Positions 1 to 6,752 of a stretch of 58,866 nucleotides of DNA are shown here, one piece after another. A program made the position numbers and the translations under genes. Position 1 is the first letter of the stretch. Every line of letters starts with the position of its first letter. This DNA is from an uncultured Lachnospiraceae bacterium (GTDB lineage Bacteria; Bacillota; Clostridia; Lachnospirales; Lachnospiraceae), in contig CAOKOL010000027.1 of NCBI GenBank assembly GCA_948470335.1, positions 1 through 58,866 of the forward strand, written 5' to 3'. The notes below the pieces were generated by a model. It was not told the origin of the DNA. It did not search any database and saw nothing but the letters and a program-made list of their open reading frames with translations.

Positions 1-15
1 TTCTTTATTGCTCAT
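1..15 (-). CDS. Start of a minus-strand gene cut by the window edge
   Basis: A minus-strand ATG at 15 is followed in frame by codons for Ser-Asn-Lys-Glu up to the window edge. An AAAGGTG ribosome binding site lies 8 bases upstream of it. Only five codons are visible, so the product cannot be named. It would be the next gene downstream of the ImmA-like gene in the prophage remnant. An inverted repeat GTTAGCC-N4-GGCTAAC (55-72) and a minus-strand TATAAT (39-44) lie between the two genes. Confidence 0.35.
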
Positions 16-120
16 AGTCGATTCACCTTTCTGTTTGTATTATATGCCATATCCGTTAGCCGGATGGCTAACTTCTGTTATTGTGATGATATTCAATGTC
101 GGATAATATGGGATATTACT

Positions 121-585
121 TCAATCCCATATCATTTTCGCTATTGATAAATTCGGTTCAAAATATATAATATAATTGTCTAAGGTCACATAAAGACCGT
201 ATTTGCTTTTGTAGCATTTTATCGCGTCACGCAGAAACTCTGGCGTTATGTCTAAAAAATCCGCCATTTCATCAATGTTGGTGCGCCGGGCTTCGTAAGC
301 GTTTATAATACCATGCAAGCCAATTTTTTTGTCATAAGCCCAGAGCCTTGCCCGCATCTCCTGCTTTCGGTTCCTGCCGTCTGACTGGTCAAGGATATTT
401 CCGACTGTTGTATAATGGTGTCCGAGTTCTTCAGCCAATACACAGGTTTTTTGAGTATCTGTAAGACTCTGGGATATTGCGACACGATTTCCCTTTATGC
501 GCCCTTCATATCCTCTAAGAGGTAATTCCTTTACAATCAGTTTTTCGCTTTCTGCTTCTGTAAGTAAATACTCATAAGTATTCAA
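121..585 (-). CDS. ImmA/IrrE-family metallopeptidase-like protein
   Basis: This 154-residue protein resembles the ImmA/IrrE family, prophage- and ICE-borne metalloproteases that cleave a partner XRE repressor and so induce the element. The helix around residues 50-57 reads LAEELGHH, aligning with the HExxH zinc site. The first histidine is replaced by glutamate, which may be normal for a phage subfamily or may weaken zinc binding. The start is a TTG at 585 with only a weak ribosome binding site, 18 bases after the stop of the repressor gene, suggesting coupled translation. Its partner is most likely that upstream repressor. The family call is good; activity is uncertain. Confidence 0.8.
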   Translation of the reverse strand: MNTYEYLLTEAESEKLIVKELPLRGYEGRIKGNRVAISQSLTDTQKTCVLAEELGHHYTTVGNILDQSDGRNRKQEMRARLWAYDKKIGLHGIINAYEARRTNIDEMADFLDITPEFLRDAIKCYKSKYGLYVTLDNYIIYFEPNLSIAKMIWD

Positions 586-603
586 GATACGTCGCCTGCA
601 ATA

Positions 604-1077
604 TTATTTTTCCCAGAGATCATCATTGTCCATGATTTCTTTATTGTCATATTCCTGATCGGCGATGCTGGCGCCTTTTTTTGAATGAGCGGCATCTGGT
701 GCCAGATAATTTGAGTCAGGTTTCCTAACGATGGAAATAACCTGATCTGGTTGGGTGTACTTCTCATCCAGTGTCAGGAGCCGCACATGTTCGGTGGCGG
801 CTTCTTTGCCGAGGGTGTTAAGCTGATCATAGTATTCGATGATTTTGGGAGTGGTTTCCGGTTCGGGATATTTCTTATCCCAGCCCATTAAATATGCCGG
901 AGAACAATTTAAGATTTCTCCATAGGCACACATGTATTCATAGGGTATACTTTTTATGCTTCCGCATTCATATCTTTGTGCCGTGGCCTCCGTTACCCCT
1001 AGTTTTTCCGCAACTTGGGCTAAAGTGATGCCTTTTTCAATTCGTTTTTCGTGTATTCGCTCATTCCAAATAGCCAT
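604..1077 (-). CDS. XRE-family phage-type repressor
   Basis: The protein is 157 residues long with an N-terminal helix-turn-helix (IHEKRIEKGITLAQVAEKLG, then VTEATAQRYECG) in the first 60 residues. It continues to an AYLMGWDKK motif seen in many clostridial prophage repressors. It has no S24 peptidase domain, which fits cleavage by the ImmA-like neighbour rather than self-cleavage. I chose ATG 1077 because it has GAGAGG 7-9 bases upstream and starts the conserved domain; the longer open frame to 1215 runs through the promoter region. It is divergent from the Cro-like gene at 1251 and probably represses both promoters by binding the CTTACG-type operators between them. Confidence 0.85.
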   Translation of the reverse strand: MAIWNERIHEKRIEKGITLAQVAEKLGVTEATAQRYECGSIKSIPYEYMCAYGEILNCSPAYLMGWDKKYPEPETTPKIIEYYDQLNTLGKEAATEHVRLLTLDEKYTQPDQVISIVRKPDSNYLAPDAAHSKKGASIADQEYDNKEIMDNDDLWEK

Positions 1078-1107
1078 TTCATAAATCCTCTCAATATCTT
1101 TAAATAG

Positions 1108-1136
1108 AAAATAGCATATCCTTACGGAAAATGCAA
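1108..1136 (-). promoter_or_regulatory. Repressor promoter (PRM-like)
   Basis: On the minus strand a TTGCAT -35 (1131-1136) and a TATTTT -10 (1108-1113) are separated by 17 bases, about 30 bases upstream of the repressor start. A degenerate operator half-site (CTTACG at 1121-1126) falls inside the spacer, compatible with autoregulation. Confidence 0.5.
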
Positions 1137-1235
1137 TGGTTTTTACGCGTAAAAATGAAAAACTTACGATATGTGCAAAAAAAGTATTGACATGCAAAAT
1201 CGAAAGTGTTATCATAAACTTACGAAATACGTAAG
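1121..1235. promoter_or_regulatory. Immunity operators, CTTACG-N5-CGTAAG type
   Basis: A perfect dyad CTTACG-AAATA-CGTAAG occupies 1219-1235, immediately downstream of the rightward -10. Two weaker 17-bp sites with an intact left half CTTACG start at 1121 and 1163. A separate 16-bp palindrome, TTTTTACGCGTAAAAA, lies at 1140-1155. The spacing between two divergent regulators is that of a lambda-like switch. That the adjacent XRE repressor binds here is inferred. Confidence 0.65.
1187..1215 (+). promoter_or_regulatory. Rightward early promoter (PR-like)
   Basis: TTGACA (1187-1192), a 17-base spacer and TATCAT (1210-1215) form a near-consensus promoter. The perfect operator at 1219-1235 covers the expected start site, so repressor binding would block initiation. 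Confidence 0.75.
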
Positions 1236-1250
1236 TGAGGAGATGGAACG

Positions 1251-1496
1251 TTGATTCAGTCGCAGAGATATAAAGTGGATATTGTTGAACTGAAAAAGAT
1301 TATGGCCGAGAAAAAACTGGAGAAAATTATTGATTTATCATCGGCCTCAACTGTAGATAGGAATATATTGTCTAAAGTTCTTAATGGGGATGTGAAGCCG
1401 TCAACGACTGTTATTGAAAAGCTTATGGCGACATTACAGATTCCTCCGGAAAGAACGGGTTCAATTTTTTTTAGCACGTACTTACGAAAAACGTAA
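1251..1496 (+). CDS. Cro-like small XRE DNA-binding protein
   Basis: This 81-residue protein has a helix-turn-helix-like pattern, with VDIVELKKIMAEKKLEKI leading to NILSKVLNGDVKPSTTVIEK, as in small Cro/C1-type regulators. The start is TTG 1251 with GTGAGGAG 6-10 bases upstream. It is the first gene from the rightward promoter and divergent to the repressor, the usual position of a Cro-like gene. A second perfect operator covers its stop codon (1481-1497). Confidence 0.65.
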   Translation: MIQSQRYKVDIVELKKIMAEKKLEKIIDLSSASTVDRNILSKVLNGDVKPSTTVIEKLMATLQIPPERTGSIFFSTYLRKT

Positions 1497-1497
1497 G
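1481..1497. promoter_or_regulatory. Second perfect CTTACG-N5-CGTAAG operator
   Basis: CTTACG-AAAAA-CGTAAG overlaps the stop codon of the Cro-like gene and is identical in both arms to the operator at 1219-1235. It lies just upstream of the next small gene, suggesting either a second control point or cooperative looping with the upstream operators. Confidence 0.6.
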
Positions 1498-1525
1498 ATT
1501 TAAGAAAAGAAGGGAAGTAAATAAA

Positions 1526-1729
1526 ATGAATTTCAGAATTTTATCAGCATGCAATGGTGGGATTCTTGAGGTATTTGGTACTGGATCATCTGTCAGAATC
1601 CCTGTGACAGACTTTAATTTGAAAAGTTCCGCAGATGGAACTGTGGAACTTAACCTTACCATTAAGGGCTATTTTAATGAATTTGAGTCGTCAGCAAGTT
1701 TAACACAAGTGAAGCAAGGGATCCGGTAA
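1526..1729 (+). CDS. Small hypothetical prophage protein
   Basis: The frame encodes 67 residues starting at ATG 1526, with GAAGGGAAG 8-16 bases upstream. No family is recognised. Its beta-rich sequence (LEVFGTGSSVRIPVTDF) reads like a small phage early protein. Its last 56 bases overlap the end of the convergent gene at 1674-2264, so its C-terminus may be shortened or altered by a rearrangement. It is probably co-transcribed with the Cro-like gene. Confidence 0.45.
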   Translation: MNFRILSACNGGILEVFGTGSSVRIPVTDFNLKSSADGTVELNLTIKGYFNEFESSASLTQVKQGIR

Positions 1730-2264
1730 TCCATGAGTTTCTTTCCATCAGAGCAGAGAAGCGGGAAAGCGTGCCCGGCCGCATTGGAGTCTGATTATTT
1801 GCGACACTTTCAAGCAGATCAATGATTTTATGGAGTTCTTCTTTATTATCAGAATCACTTGAGTTTATCTGGCTCCGTGCTTCCTGTAATGAAGTATTGA
1901 TATTAATGGTGAAATGTGATTGGTTTCCGATCATCGAATTGTTGGCGGTTCCTATGTTGAACACGGTTGATTGCGGTTCTGACTTCGAATTGTATTCAAC
2001 CAAAGTTTGGAAATACGCTTTTAATTCGCTTGGACCGTCAATCCCTGTATCAGTGAATGTATCCACAATATACAGCCTATCACCATAGGGATTCACAATC
2101 CAGTCGCCCGGTATTACGTTGGAGCCAACGAAGAAACCAACATATTTTCTTGAGGTTTTATTTTCAATTTGTTGACGACCTTTTAACTCGGCTATGACAA
2201 AGCCTTCTCTTTCGATTTTGAACATGATTCCGTTCATTTTAATGAAATCTTCTGTTATGGACAT
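1674..2264 (-). CDS. Hypothetical protein, prophage-associated
   Basis: The start at ATG 2264 is supported by AAAGGAAA 5-12 bases upstream; a longer frame to 2381 lacks such a site. The 196-residue product has a beta-rich N-terminal half (EREGFVIAELKGRQQIENKT, then PGDWIVNPYGDRLYIVDTF). A low-complexity middle follows (FNIGTANNSMIGNQSHFTIN). The helical C-terminal segment has a hydrophobic end (GSLASLVLNLL). I do not recognise a named family. The layout, a polar front with a short hydrophobic tail, would fit a phage-encoded exclusion or abortive-infection type protein, but this is only an impression. Confidence 0.6.
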   Translation of the reverse strand: MSITEDFIKMNGIMFKIEREGFVIAELKGRQQIENKTSRKYVGFFVGSNVIPGDWIVNPYGDRLYIVDTFTDTGIDGPSELKAYFQTLVEYNSKSEPQSTVFNIGTANNSMIGNQSHFTININTSLQEARSQINSSDSDNKEELHKIIDLLESVANNQTPMRPGTLSRFSALMERNSWITGSLASLVLNLLTTQIH

Positions 2265-2279
2265 AATGTTTTCCTTTCT

Positions 2280-2600
2280 ATGGGAAATATGAGTGTGAAG
2301 GGAAGTAAAGGGAAGATGGGAGCCATAGGAGCAAAAGGGGTTGCGATGTTCATAGGAACAGCACAAAGTATTATTAATCAACTGGGAAATTTATATGGTG
2401 TACCAGAGGAAAAGATACTACTTGGAAGTTGTGCTGAGCCACCCGATACAAAAGAATGTATTTTGTATGGAAATATAGTTGGCATGGGTGAATACTCAGC
2501 AACAACAGTATGGATACGATGGAACAAAGAACGCGAAGGGAAATGGGTTAATGATAGTTATTATATTCCTGAGTTTGTTGGGGATGTATCTTGGAAATAA
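2280..2600 (+). CDS. Hypothetical protein, possibly 5'-truncated
   Basis: This frame of 106 residues ends in sequence that looks like real protein (TTVWIRWNKEREGKWVNDSY). No family is recognised. It starts only 15 bases from the divergent ATG at 2264, and no convincing ribosome binding site precedes ATG 2280 or 2289. The N-terminus is Lys/Gly-rich and repetitive. It may be the tail of a larger gene lost in a deletion. The last 53 bases overlap the broken minus-strand gene. Confidence 0.35.
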   Translation: MGNMSVKGSKGKMGAIGAKGVAMFIGTAQSIINQLGNLYGVPEEKILLGSCAEPPDTKECILYGNIVGMGEYSATTVWIRWNKEREGKWVNDSYYIPEFVGDVSWK

Positions 2601-3366
2601 TTTTATTAATGCAATCTTGATTAGTGTTCTGTTTCCAACTTTGCAGATACTCCAAGAAAGAAGATGAATCAGCACCATCACAAAGCTGAGGAACCGCTTT
2701 CCAAAGACTGTGATGTGATTTGAAAACAGGAAATATTTGCAAAGCGAAGAACCTGTTCATAGCTCGGTTATAAGGTTCGTTCGAAAGATACAAATAGATA
2801 TCGGTGTTCGTATCTGAGAGCAATTCAAGCGGAAAGGGGGTGCCCGTAGATAAGTCTGTGATGTATTTGGCTATATGATTTTGGAAACTGGTGTATTCCG
2901 GGAAAAATGCAATCCATTTTTCGGATAACAATAATAAAACGAGTGCCTAAATCTGCAAAGTTATTTTCAGATGATTTATGAAAGTGTGCAACCAAATTAA
3001 ATCTTTTGTCGGAAACATAAGGCGTATATAGTTTTTTTATCTTTTTTTGTGCATTTACCGATTAGATTGCTATTTCATGCTTTTGATCGTGATGAAGAAA
3101 AACAAATTTTGCAATATTTATTATGTGCTTTTAGTGGTAAACAGTTTTCATTATAAGTGCGAATTGTTCCGGCAAAGATATCAGCAATTTGGATAAGTGG
3201 AAAATTTTTGTCCTTTGAATCTCTAAAAATCAAATCATACTGCTCTTTTGGTGCCCCGCTATTATGAAGAACCATCGCTACTGGTATTTTTAAATTTATA
3301 CCCATCATCGCCAGAAGCATCAACAAACATGATGTATTTGTATTTCTTAAAATCCGGTAGTGCCAT
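2548..3366 (-). pseudogene. Broken DUF3800-type gene
   Basis: An ATG at 3366 with AAGGAA upstream starts MALPDFKKYKYIMFVDASGD, the acidic N-terminal motif typical of DUF3800 proteins. That frame stops after about 34 codons. The characteristic C-terminal motif (FPLIQIADIFAGTIRTYNE) appears in a different frame within 3075-3326, so roughly 100 or more residues between them are missing. Further pieces follow in other frames: RFNLVAHFHKSSENNFADLG near 2950-3005 and a 127-codon stretch at 2548-2931. Frame changes fall near runs of seven A and short repeats. DUF3800 proteins are often mobile-element cargo of unknown function. The far fragment could belong to a separate gene. Confidence 0.6.
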
Positions 3367-3411
3367 TATTGTTCCTTCTTTCCTTTGTTTTTAATGTCAT
3401 AGCAATTTAAT

Positions 3412-4026
3412 TTAAAACTTCCTCCGGAGTTCTACCACCTTCCCGATGATTTTCACAGGTTTGTCTATAATTTCCTGATTGGAAAAGTCCAAAGGAGCAT
3501 AAGACGGGTTATTTGCGATCAGTTCAACGCCGTCTTTATATTTCCGGAGGCGCTTGCAGGTGGCATCTGCTCTGCTGACGGAGGCGATTACGATATCACC
3601 GGTTTCGGCGTCATTTTGTTGGCGGACGATTACCACATCGCCGCTGCATATGTTGGGTATCATGCTGTCTCCTTGGATTTTCAGGCCGAAAAAGCTTCCT
3701 GTGCGTGCCAGTTCCTCAGTGATTTCTTCGGTGCCGATGATTTCTTCCGTGGTTCCGATAGGGAGTTCGGCAGCAACACGGTCAAGGACATTGATGACGA
3801 CACATTTCTTCTGTTTTGTAAGATCGTCGTCCCAGCCCATAATGTATGCCGGTGAAACTTTACCAATGGAGGCTATGGCCTCAATTTTGTCAGGCGGAAT
3901 ATTAGTAATGATATTATTTTCATATTTATACAGTGTTTGCTTTGAGACATTTATTTTGTCAGCAAAATTTACTTGACTCATATCCAGTTTATTTCTGATG
4001 TTTTTGATTCGTTCTCCAATGGTCAT
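3412..4026 (-). CDS. CI/LexA-like repressor with S24 peptidase domain
   Basis: The 204-residue protein has an XRE helix-turn-helix (residues 3-60, with MSQVNFADKINVSKQTLYKY) and a C-terminal S24/LexA-like domain. The catalytic serine is in GDSM (Ser121), the lysine in TCKRL (Lys158). ATG 4026 is chosen over a TTG two codons earlier because GGAGG sits 7 bases upstream of it. The usual Ala-Gly scissile pair is not evident; the matching region reads ELARTGSFFG, so self-cleavage is uncertain. It is divergent from a truncated DUF739-like gene and flanked by TAACTT-N3-AAGTTA operators, forming a second immunity module distinct from the one at 604-1496. Confidence 0.9.
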   Translation of the reverse strand: MTIGERIKNIRNKLDMSQVNFADKINVSKQTLYKYENNIITNIPPDKIEAIASIGKVSPAYIMGWDDDLTKQKKCVVINVLDRVAAELPIGTTEEIIGTEEITEELARTGSFFGLKIQGDSMIPNICSGDVVIVRQQNDAETGDIVIASVSRADATCKRLRKYKDGVELIANNPSYAPLDFSNQEIIDKPVKIIGKVVELRRKF

Positions 4027-4047
4027 TTTCAAACCTCCAGACGTTGG

Positions 4048-4142
4048 TAACTTTATAATAGCGCAAAAACGTTATAAAATCAATAAAAAATAACTTGATA
4101 AGTTACAAAAATGTGATAGAATAACAGTAATTTTTAAAGTTA
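4048..4142. promoter_or_regulatory. Operators of the S24 repressor, TAACTT-N3-AAGTTA
   Basis: A perfect 15-bp dyad TAACTT-GAT-AAGTTA lies at 4091-4105. Related sites with one conserved arm are at 4048-4062 (TAACTT-TAT-AATAGC) and 4128-4142 (TAATTT-TTA-AAGTTA). Three sites around divergent promoters match the layout of a phage repressor operator. Binding by the adjacent repressor is inferred. Confidence 0.65.
4095..4122 (+). promoter_or_regulatory. Rightward promoter of the second immunity region
   Basis: TTGATA (4095-4100) and TAGAAT (4117-4122) are separated by 16 bases. The -35 lies inside the perfect operator at 4091-4105. With the phage operon deleted, this promoter now reads into the truncated regulator and the DJ-1-family gene. 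Confidence 0.6.
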
Positions 4143-4162
4143 CAAAAGAGGAGAAATGAGAT

Positions 4163-4267
4163 ATGATAAGGACGAATGAGTTGAGAGGAATGATTGTAAA
4201 AAATGAATTATCTCGATTCAAGCACGCTACAGGGCGCCGAACCAACGGATTGGAGGAGAAAAATTGA
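4163..4267 (+). pseudogene. Truncated DUF739-like regulator, remnant of phage early operon
   Basis: A good ribosome binding site (GAGGAG) precedes ATG 4163, which opens a 34-codon frame starting MIRTNELRGMIVKNELS. This resembles the first 17 residues of DUF739/Cro-like phage regulators, which then normally continue into a helix-turn-helix. After codon 17 the sequence becomes unrelated, placing a deletion or prophage end near 4210. The frame overlaps the TTG start of the DJ-1-family gene by four bases. Confidence 0.55.
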
Positions 4268-4782
4268 AAGACATTGTTTTACTGTACGACAACTGCTGCA
4301 TTTATGAGATTGTGATTCTGAATTATTTTCTGAAATTCACGGACGGAGACATTCTGTTCTGTTCCGTGGACGGAGATACGGTACGGGCGGCGGAAGGGTA
4401 CTCTATTAATCCGGAGCTGCCGTTAAAAGAGATTGATTTGTCTCAGGTAAGAAGCGTAATTGTCCCCGGAGGAGAAATTGCGCATATTGACCGGCCTGCT
4501 GTTCTGGACATGCTTCGCCGGCTGAATGCCGGAGGCGTACTGATCGCGGCAATATGTGCGGGAGTAGATATATTGGAGCGGGCGGGAATATTAGACGGCA
4601 GAAAGTCCGTTCATTCTGCCGATGCGGATTGTATCCGGGACGGGAACATCATCACGGCAAGGGCGAATGCGTATGTGGATTTTGCCATTGAGGCGGGGAA
4701 AGCCCTTGATTTATTTGAAGATGAACGGGATTTGCAGGAGACGATTGATTTCTGGAAGCTGTTTAAAAGAGCGGAGGTGTAA
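4264..4782 (+). CDS. DJ-1/PfpI (ThiJ) family protein
   Basis: This 172-residue protein has the class I glutamine-amidotransferase-like fold of DJ-1/PfpI. It carries the nucleophile-elbow cysteine in LIAAICAGVDIL (about residue 98) and the preceding VIVPGGE strand. Members include glyoxalases, deglycases and chaperones; the substrate here cannot be told. The start is TTG 4264 with GGAGGAG 5-11 bases upstream. A clear terminator follows, so it is monocistronic apart from possible read-through from the phage promoter at 4095. Confidence 0.85.
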   Translation: MKDIVLLYDNCCIYEIVILNYFLKFTDGDILFCSVDGDTVRAAEGYSINPELPLKEIDLSQVRSVIVPGGEIAHIDRPAVLDMLRRLNAGGVLIAAICAGVDILERAGILDGRKSVHSADADCIRDGNIITARANAYVDFAIEAGKALDLFEDERDLQETIDFWKLFKRAEV

Positions 4783-4790
4783 GGGAAAAG

Positions 4791-4820
4791 AGGGCAGTCC
4801 GGGGAACGGATCGCCCTTTT
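4791..4820 (+). terminator. Rho-independent terminator after the DJ-1 gene
   Basis: The stem GGGC-ag-TCCG / CGGA-tc-GCCC is followed by TTTTT. Confidence 0.8.
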
Positions 4821-4881
4821 TCTTTCCGCATTGGTAAAATGCAATATGGAGAAAAAATAATGAGGCGGGTGCGATGTAGAA

Positions 4882-4910
4882 TGTCAACTAAATTTATAAT
4901 TTGGTTTACA
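4882..4910. promoter_or_regulatory. BirA operator (biotin box)
   Basis: TGTCAAC and GTTTACA form an imperfect inverted repeat separated by 15 bases. This is the TGTnAAC-N15-GTTnACA architecture known for BirA boxes in Firmicutes. It overlaps the -35 of the birA-bio promoter, so biotinyl-AMP-loaded BirA dimers would block transcription. Confidence 0.8.
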
Positions 4911-4933
4911 ATCCACCTGTGACGTGGTATGAT
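4905..4933 (+). promoter_or_regulatory. Promoter of the biotin operon
   Basis: TTTACA (4905-4910), 17 bases, and TATGAT (4928-4933) form a good vegetative promoter. The -35 is the right arm of the BirA box. Confidence 0.75.
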
Positions 4934-5040
4934 TAACCATCATAGCACCGGACAGCCTGCCGCCGGGCGGCGGGAACGGGTGTTTTCAGTTGTTGTTTGC
5001 AGGACGCGGCTATTCGTTTATGAATAGGGAGGTGAAAGGA

Positions 5041-6033
5041 TTGGGAGTGAAAGAATCGGGAACCAAAGAGAAGCTGCTCGCCCTTTTTGAAGAAAACAAG
5101 GGAACCTATTTCTCCGGCGAGGAGATTGCGGAGCGGCTTTCCGTTTCCCGGACGGCGGTGTGGAAAGCGGTAAACAGCCTGCGGGGCGAGGGATATGAGA
5201 TTGATGCCGTTCAGAATAAAGGCTATTGTCTTTCTGTCAGCACGGATATTCTCTCCGCACAGGGGATTCGGAAGTATTTAAAGCCTGCCTGCGCATTTCT
5301 GGAGCCGGAGGTGCTGCCTGTGGCGGAGTCCACGAATGTACTGCTGAAAGAACGGGCGGGCGCCGGCGCAAAGGAGGGATATGTGATCCTGGCCAATTCC
5401 CAGACAGAGGGCAGGGGGCGGCTGGGGCGCAGTTTCTATTCCCCTGCGGATACCGGCATTTATATGAGCCTGCTGCTCCGTCCCCGGGCATATTCTCCCG
5501 ACCAGGCGGTCCGGCTTACGACGATGGCGGCGGTGGCGGCCTGCGAAGCCATTGAGGAGGTGTCGGGAAGGAGGGCGCAGATCAAATGGGTCAACGATAT
5601 TTTTATGGACGATAAAAAGGTCAGCGGCATTCTGACGGAGGCGGCGTTCAGCCTGGAAGACAACGGCCTGGATTATATCGTGGTGGGAATCGGGATCAAT
5701 GCCTATCCGCCGAAAGAGGGCTTTCCCGCCGATGTGGCCCAGGTGGCCGGCGCCGTATTTCAGACACGGCAGAATGACGGGAAAAATCATCTGGCGGCGG
5801 CGTTTCTGAATCATTTTATAAGTTACTATGCGGCCGGAGAGAACATGGACTATGCGGAAAAATACCGGGCAAGAAGCCTGGTGATCGGAAAGGAGATCCG
5901 GGTGCTGTCACCGGCGGGCGAGAAAGAGGCCGTGGCACTTGACGTGGACGAGGAATGCCGGCTGGTGGTCCGGTATGAGGACGGCAGCAGGGAGAAACTT
6001 TCCTCCGGGGAGATCAGTGTTCGGCTTCGGTGA
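5041..6033 (+). CDS. birA: BirA: biotin operon repressor and biotin-protein ligase
   Basis: The protein is 330 residues. It has an N-terminal winged helix (FSGEEIAERLSVSRTAVWKA), a central ligase domain with the biotinyl-AMP loop motif GRGRLGR and the strand KWVNDIF, and a C-terminal SH3-like domain. It activates biotin with ATP, biotinylates carboxylase carriers, and represses the operon when biotin is plentiful. I chose TTG 5041 because GGAGGTG lies 6 bases upstream; an upstream frame to 4990 lacks a ribosome binding site. It is the first gene of birA-bioY-bioB-bioD-bioA, behind its own operator. Confidence 0.93.
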   Translation: MGVKESGTKEKLLALFEENKGTYFSGEEIAERLSVSRTAVWKAVNSLRGEGYEIDAVQNKGYCLSVSTDILSAQGIRKYLKPACAFLEPEVLPVAESTNVLLKERAGAGAKEGYVILANSQTEGRGRLGRSFYSPADTGIYMSLLLRPRAYSPDQAVRLTTMAAVAACEAIEEVSGRRAQIKWVNDIFMDDKKVSGILTEAAFSLEDNGLDYIVVGIGINAYPPKEGFPADVAQVAGAVFQTRQNDGKNHLAAAFLNHFISYYAAGENMDYAEKYRARSLVIGKEIRVLSPAGEKEAVALDVDEECRLVVRYEDGSREKLSSGEISVRLR

Positions 6034-6109
6034 TGGAGACGGGGATTCCAAAATGCGGCCCGGAAACCGACGGATTCAAAAAGAATCGGTCTCAAAGAAA
6101 GGATTCACT

Positions 6110-6694
6110 GTGGAAAAACGAATCGGTCTGGAATATCTAAAAACAAAAGACATGGTTTTCTGTGCCATGTTTGTGGCACTGATTGCGACGGGCGCCTTTA
6201 TCAAGATTCCCGTTCCGGTGGTGCCGTTTACACTGCAATATCTGTTTACAATGCTGGCCGGCCTTCTGCTTGGCGCGAAAAAAGGGTGTCTTTCCGTCTG
6301 CGTTTACATCATTCTTGGCCTGGCCGGCCTTCCCGTTTTCACCCAGGGCGGCGGACCGGGATATATTTTTCAGCCCACCTTCGGCTATATCATAGGCTTT
6401 GCGGCGGGCGCTTTTGTGACGGGGAAGATCGCGGAAGGAATGGGAACCAAAAAAGCACAGCCAGGCTTCGGGCGTCTGCTGGCGGCAAATTTCACCGGGC
6501 TTGGCATCGTGTATCTGTTCGGAATGGTCTACTATTACCTGATCTGTGACCTTTATCTGGGAACGCCTATCGGACTGTGGCCGCTGTTTTTGTATTGTTT
6601 TCTGCTGGCCGTTCCCGGCGACCTGCTTCTGTGCATTCTGGGAGCGGTGATCGGGAAACGGATGATTCCGCTGATCAGGAGCAGTGTCATATGA
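6110..6694 (+). CDS. bioY: BioY: biotin ECF transporter substrate-binding component
   Basis: The 194-residue membrane protein has about six transmembrane segments and the BioY signatures IKIPVPVVPFTLQ and GGGPGYIFQPTFGYIIGF. BioY captures biotin and works with the shared EcfAAT module, which is not in this window. GTG 6110 is preferred because AGAAAGGA precedes it by 6 bases and the length matches the family; an upstream frame overlapping birA reads as non-protein. It lies 76 bases after birA in the same operon. Confidence 0.92.
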   Translation: MEKRIGLEYLKTKDMVFCAMFVALIATGAFIKIPVPVVPFTLQYLFTMLAGLLLGAKKGCLSVCVYIILGLAGLPVFTQGGGPGYIFQPTFGYIIGFAAGAFVTGKIAEGMGTKKAQPGFGRLLAANFTGLGIVYLFGMVYYYLICDLYLGTPIGLWPLFLYCFLLAVPGDLLLCILGAVIGKRMIPLIRSSVI

Positions 6695-6752
6695 TCTATC
6701 CAGGGGGCCTGGCAGGGGCGTTGCGGAACTTTAATAATAGGGAGAGTATAAG

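Noticed and set aside
1..4267. Integrase or attachment sites for the prophage remnant
   Set aside because: No recombinase gene and no direct repeat flanking the region can be seen; the left end is outside the window.
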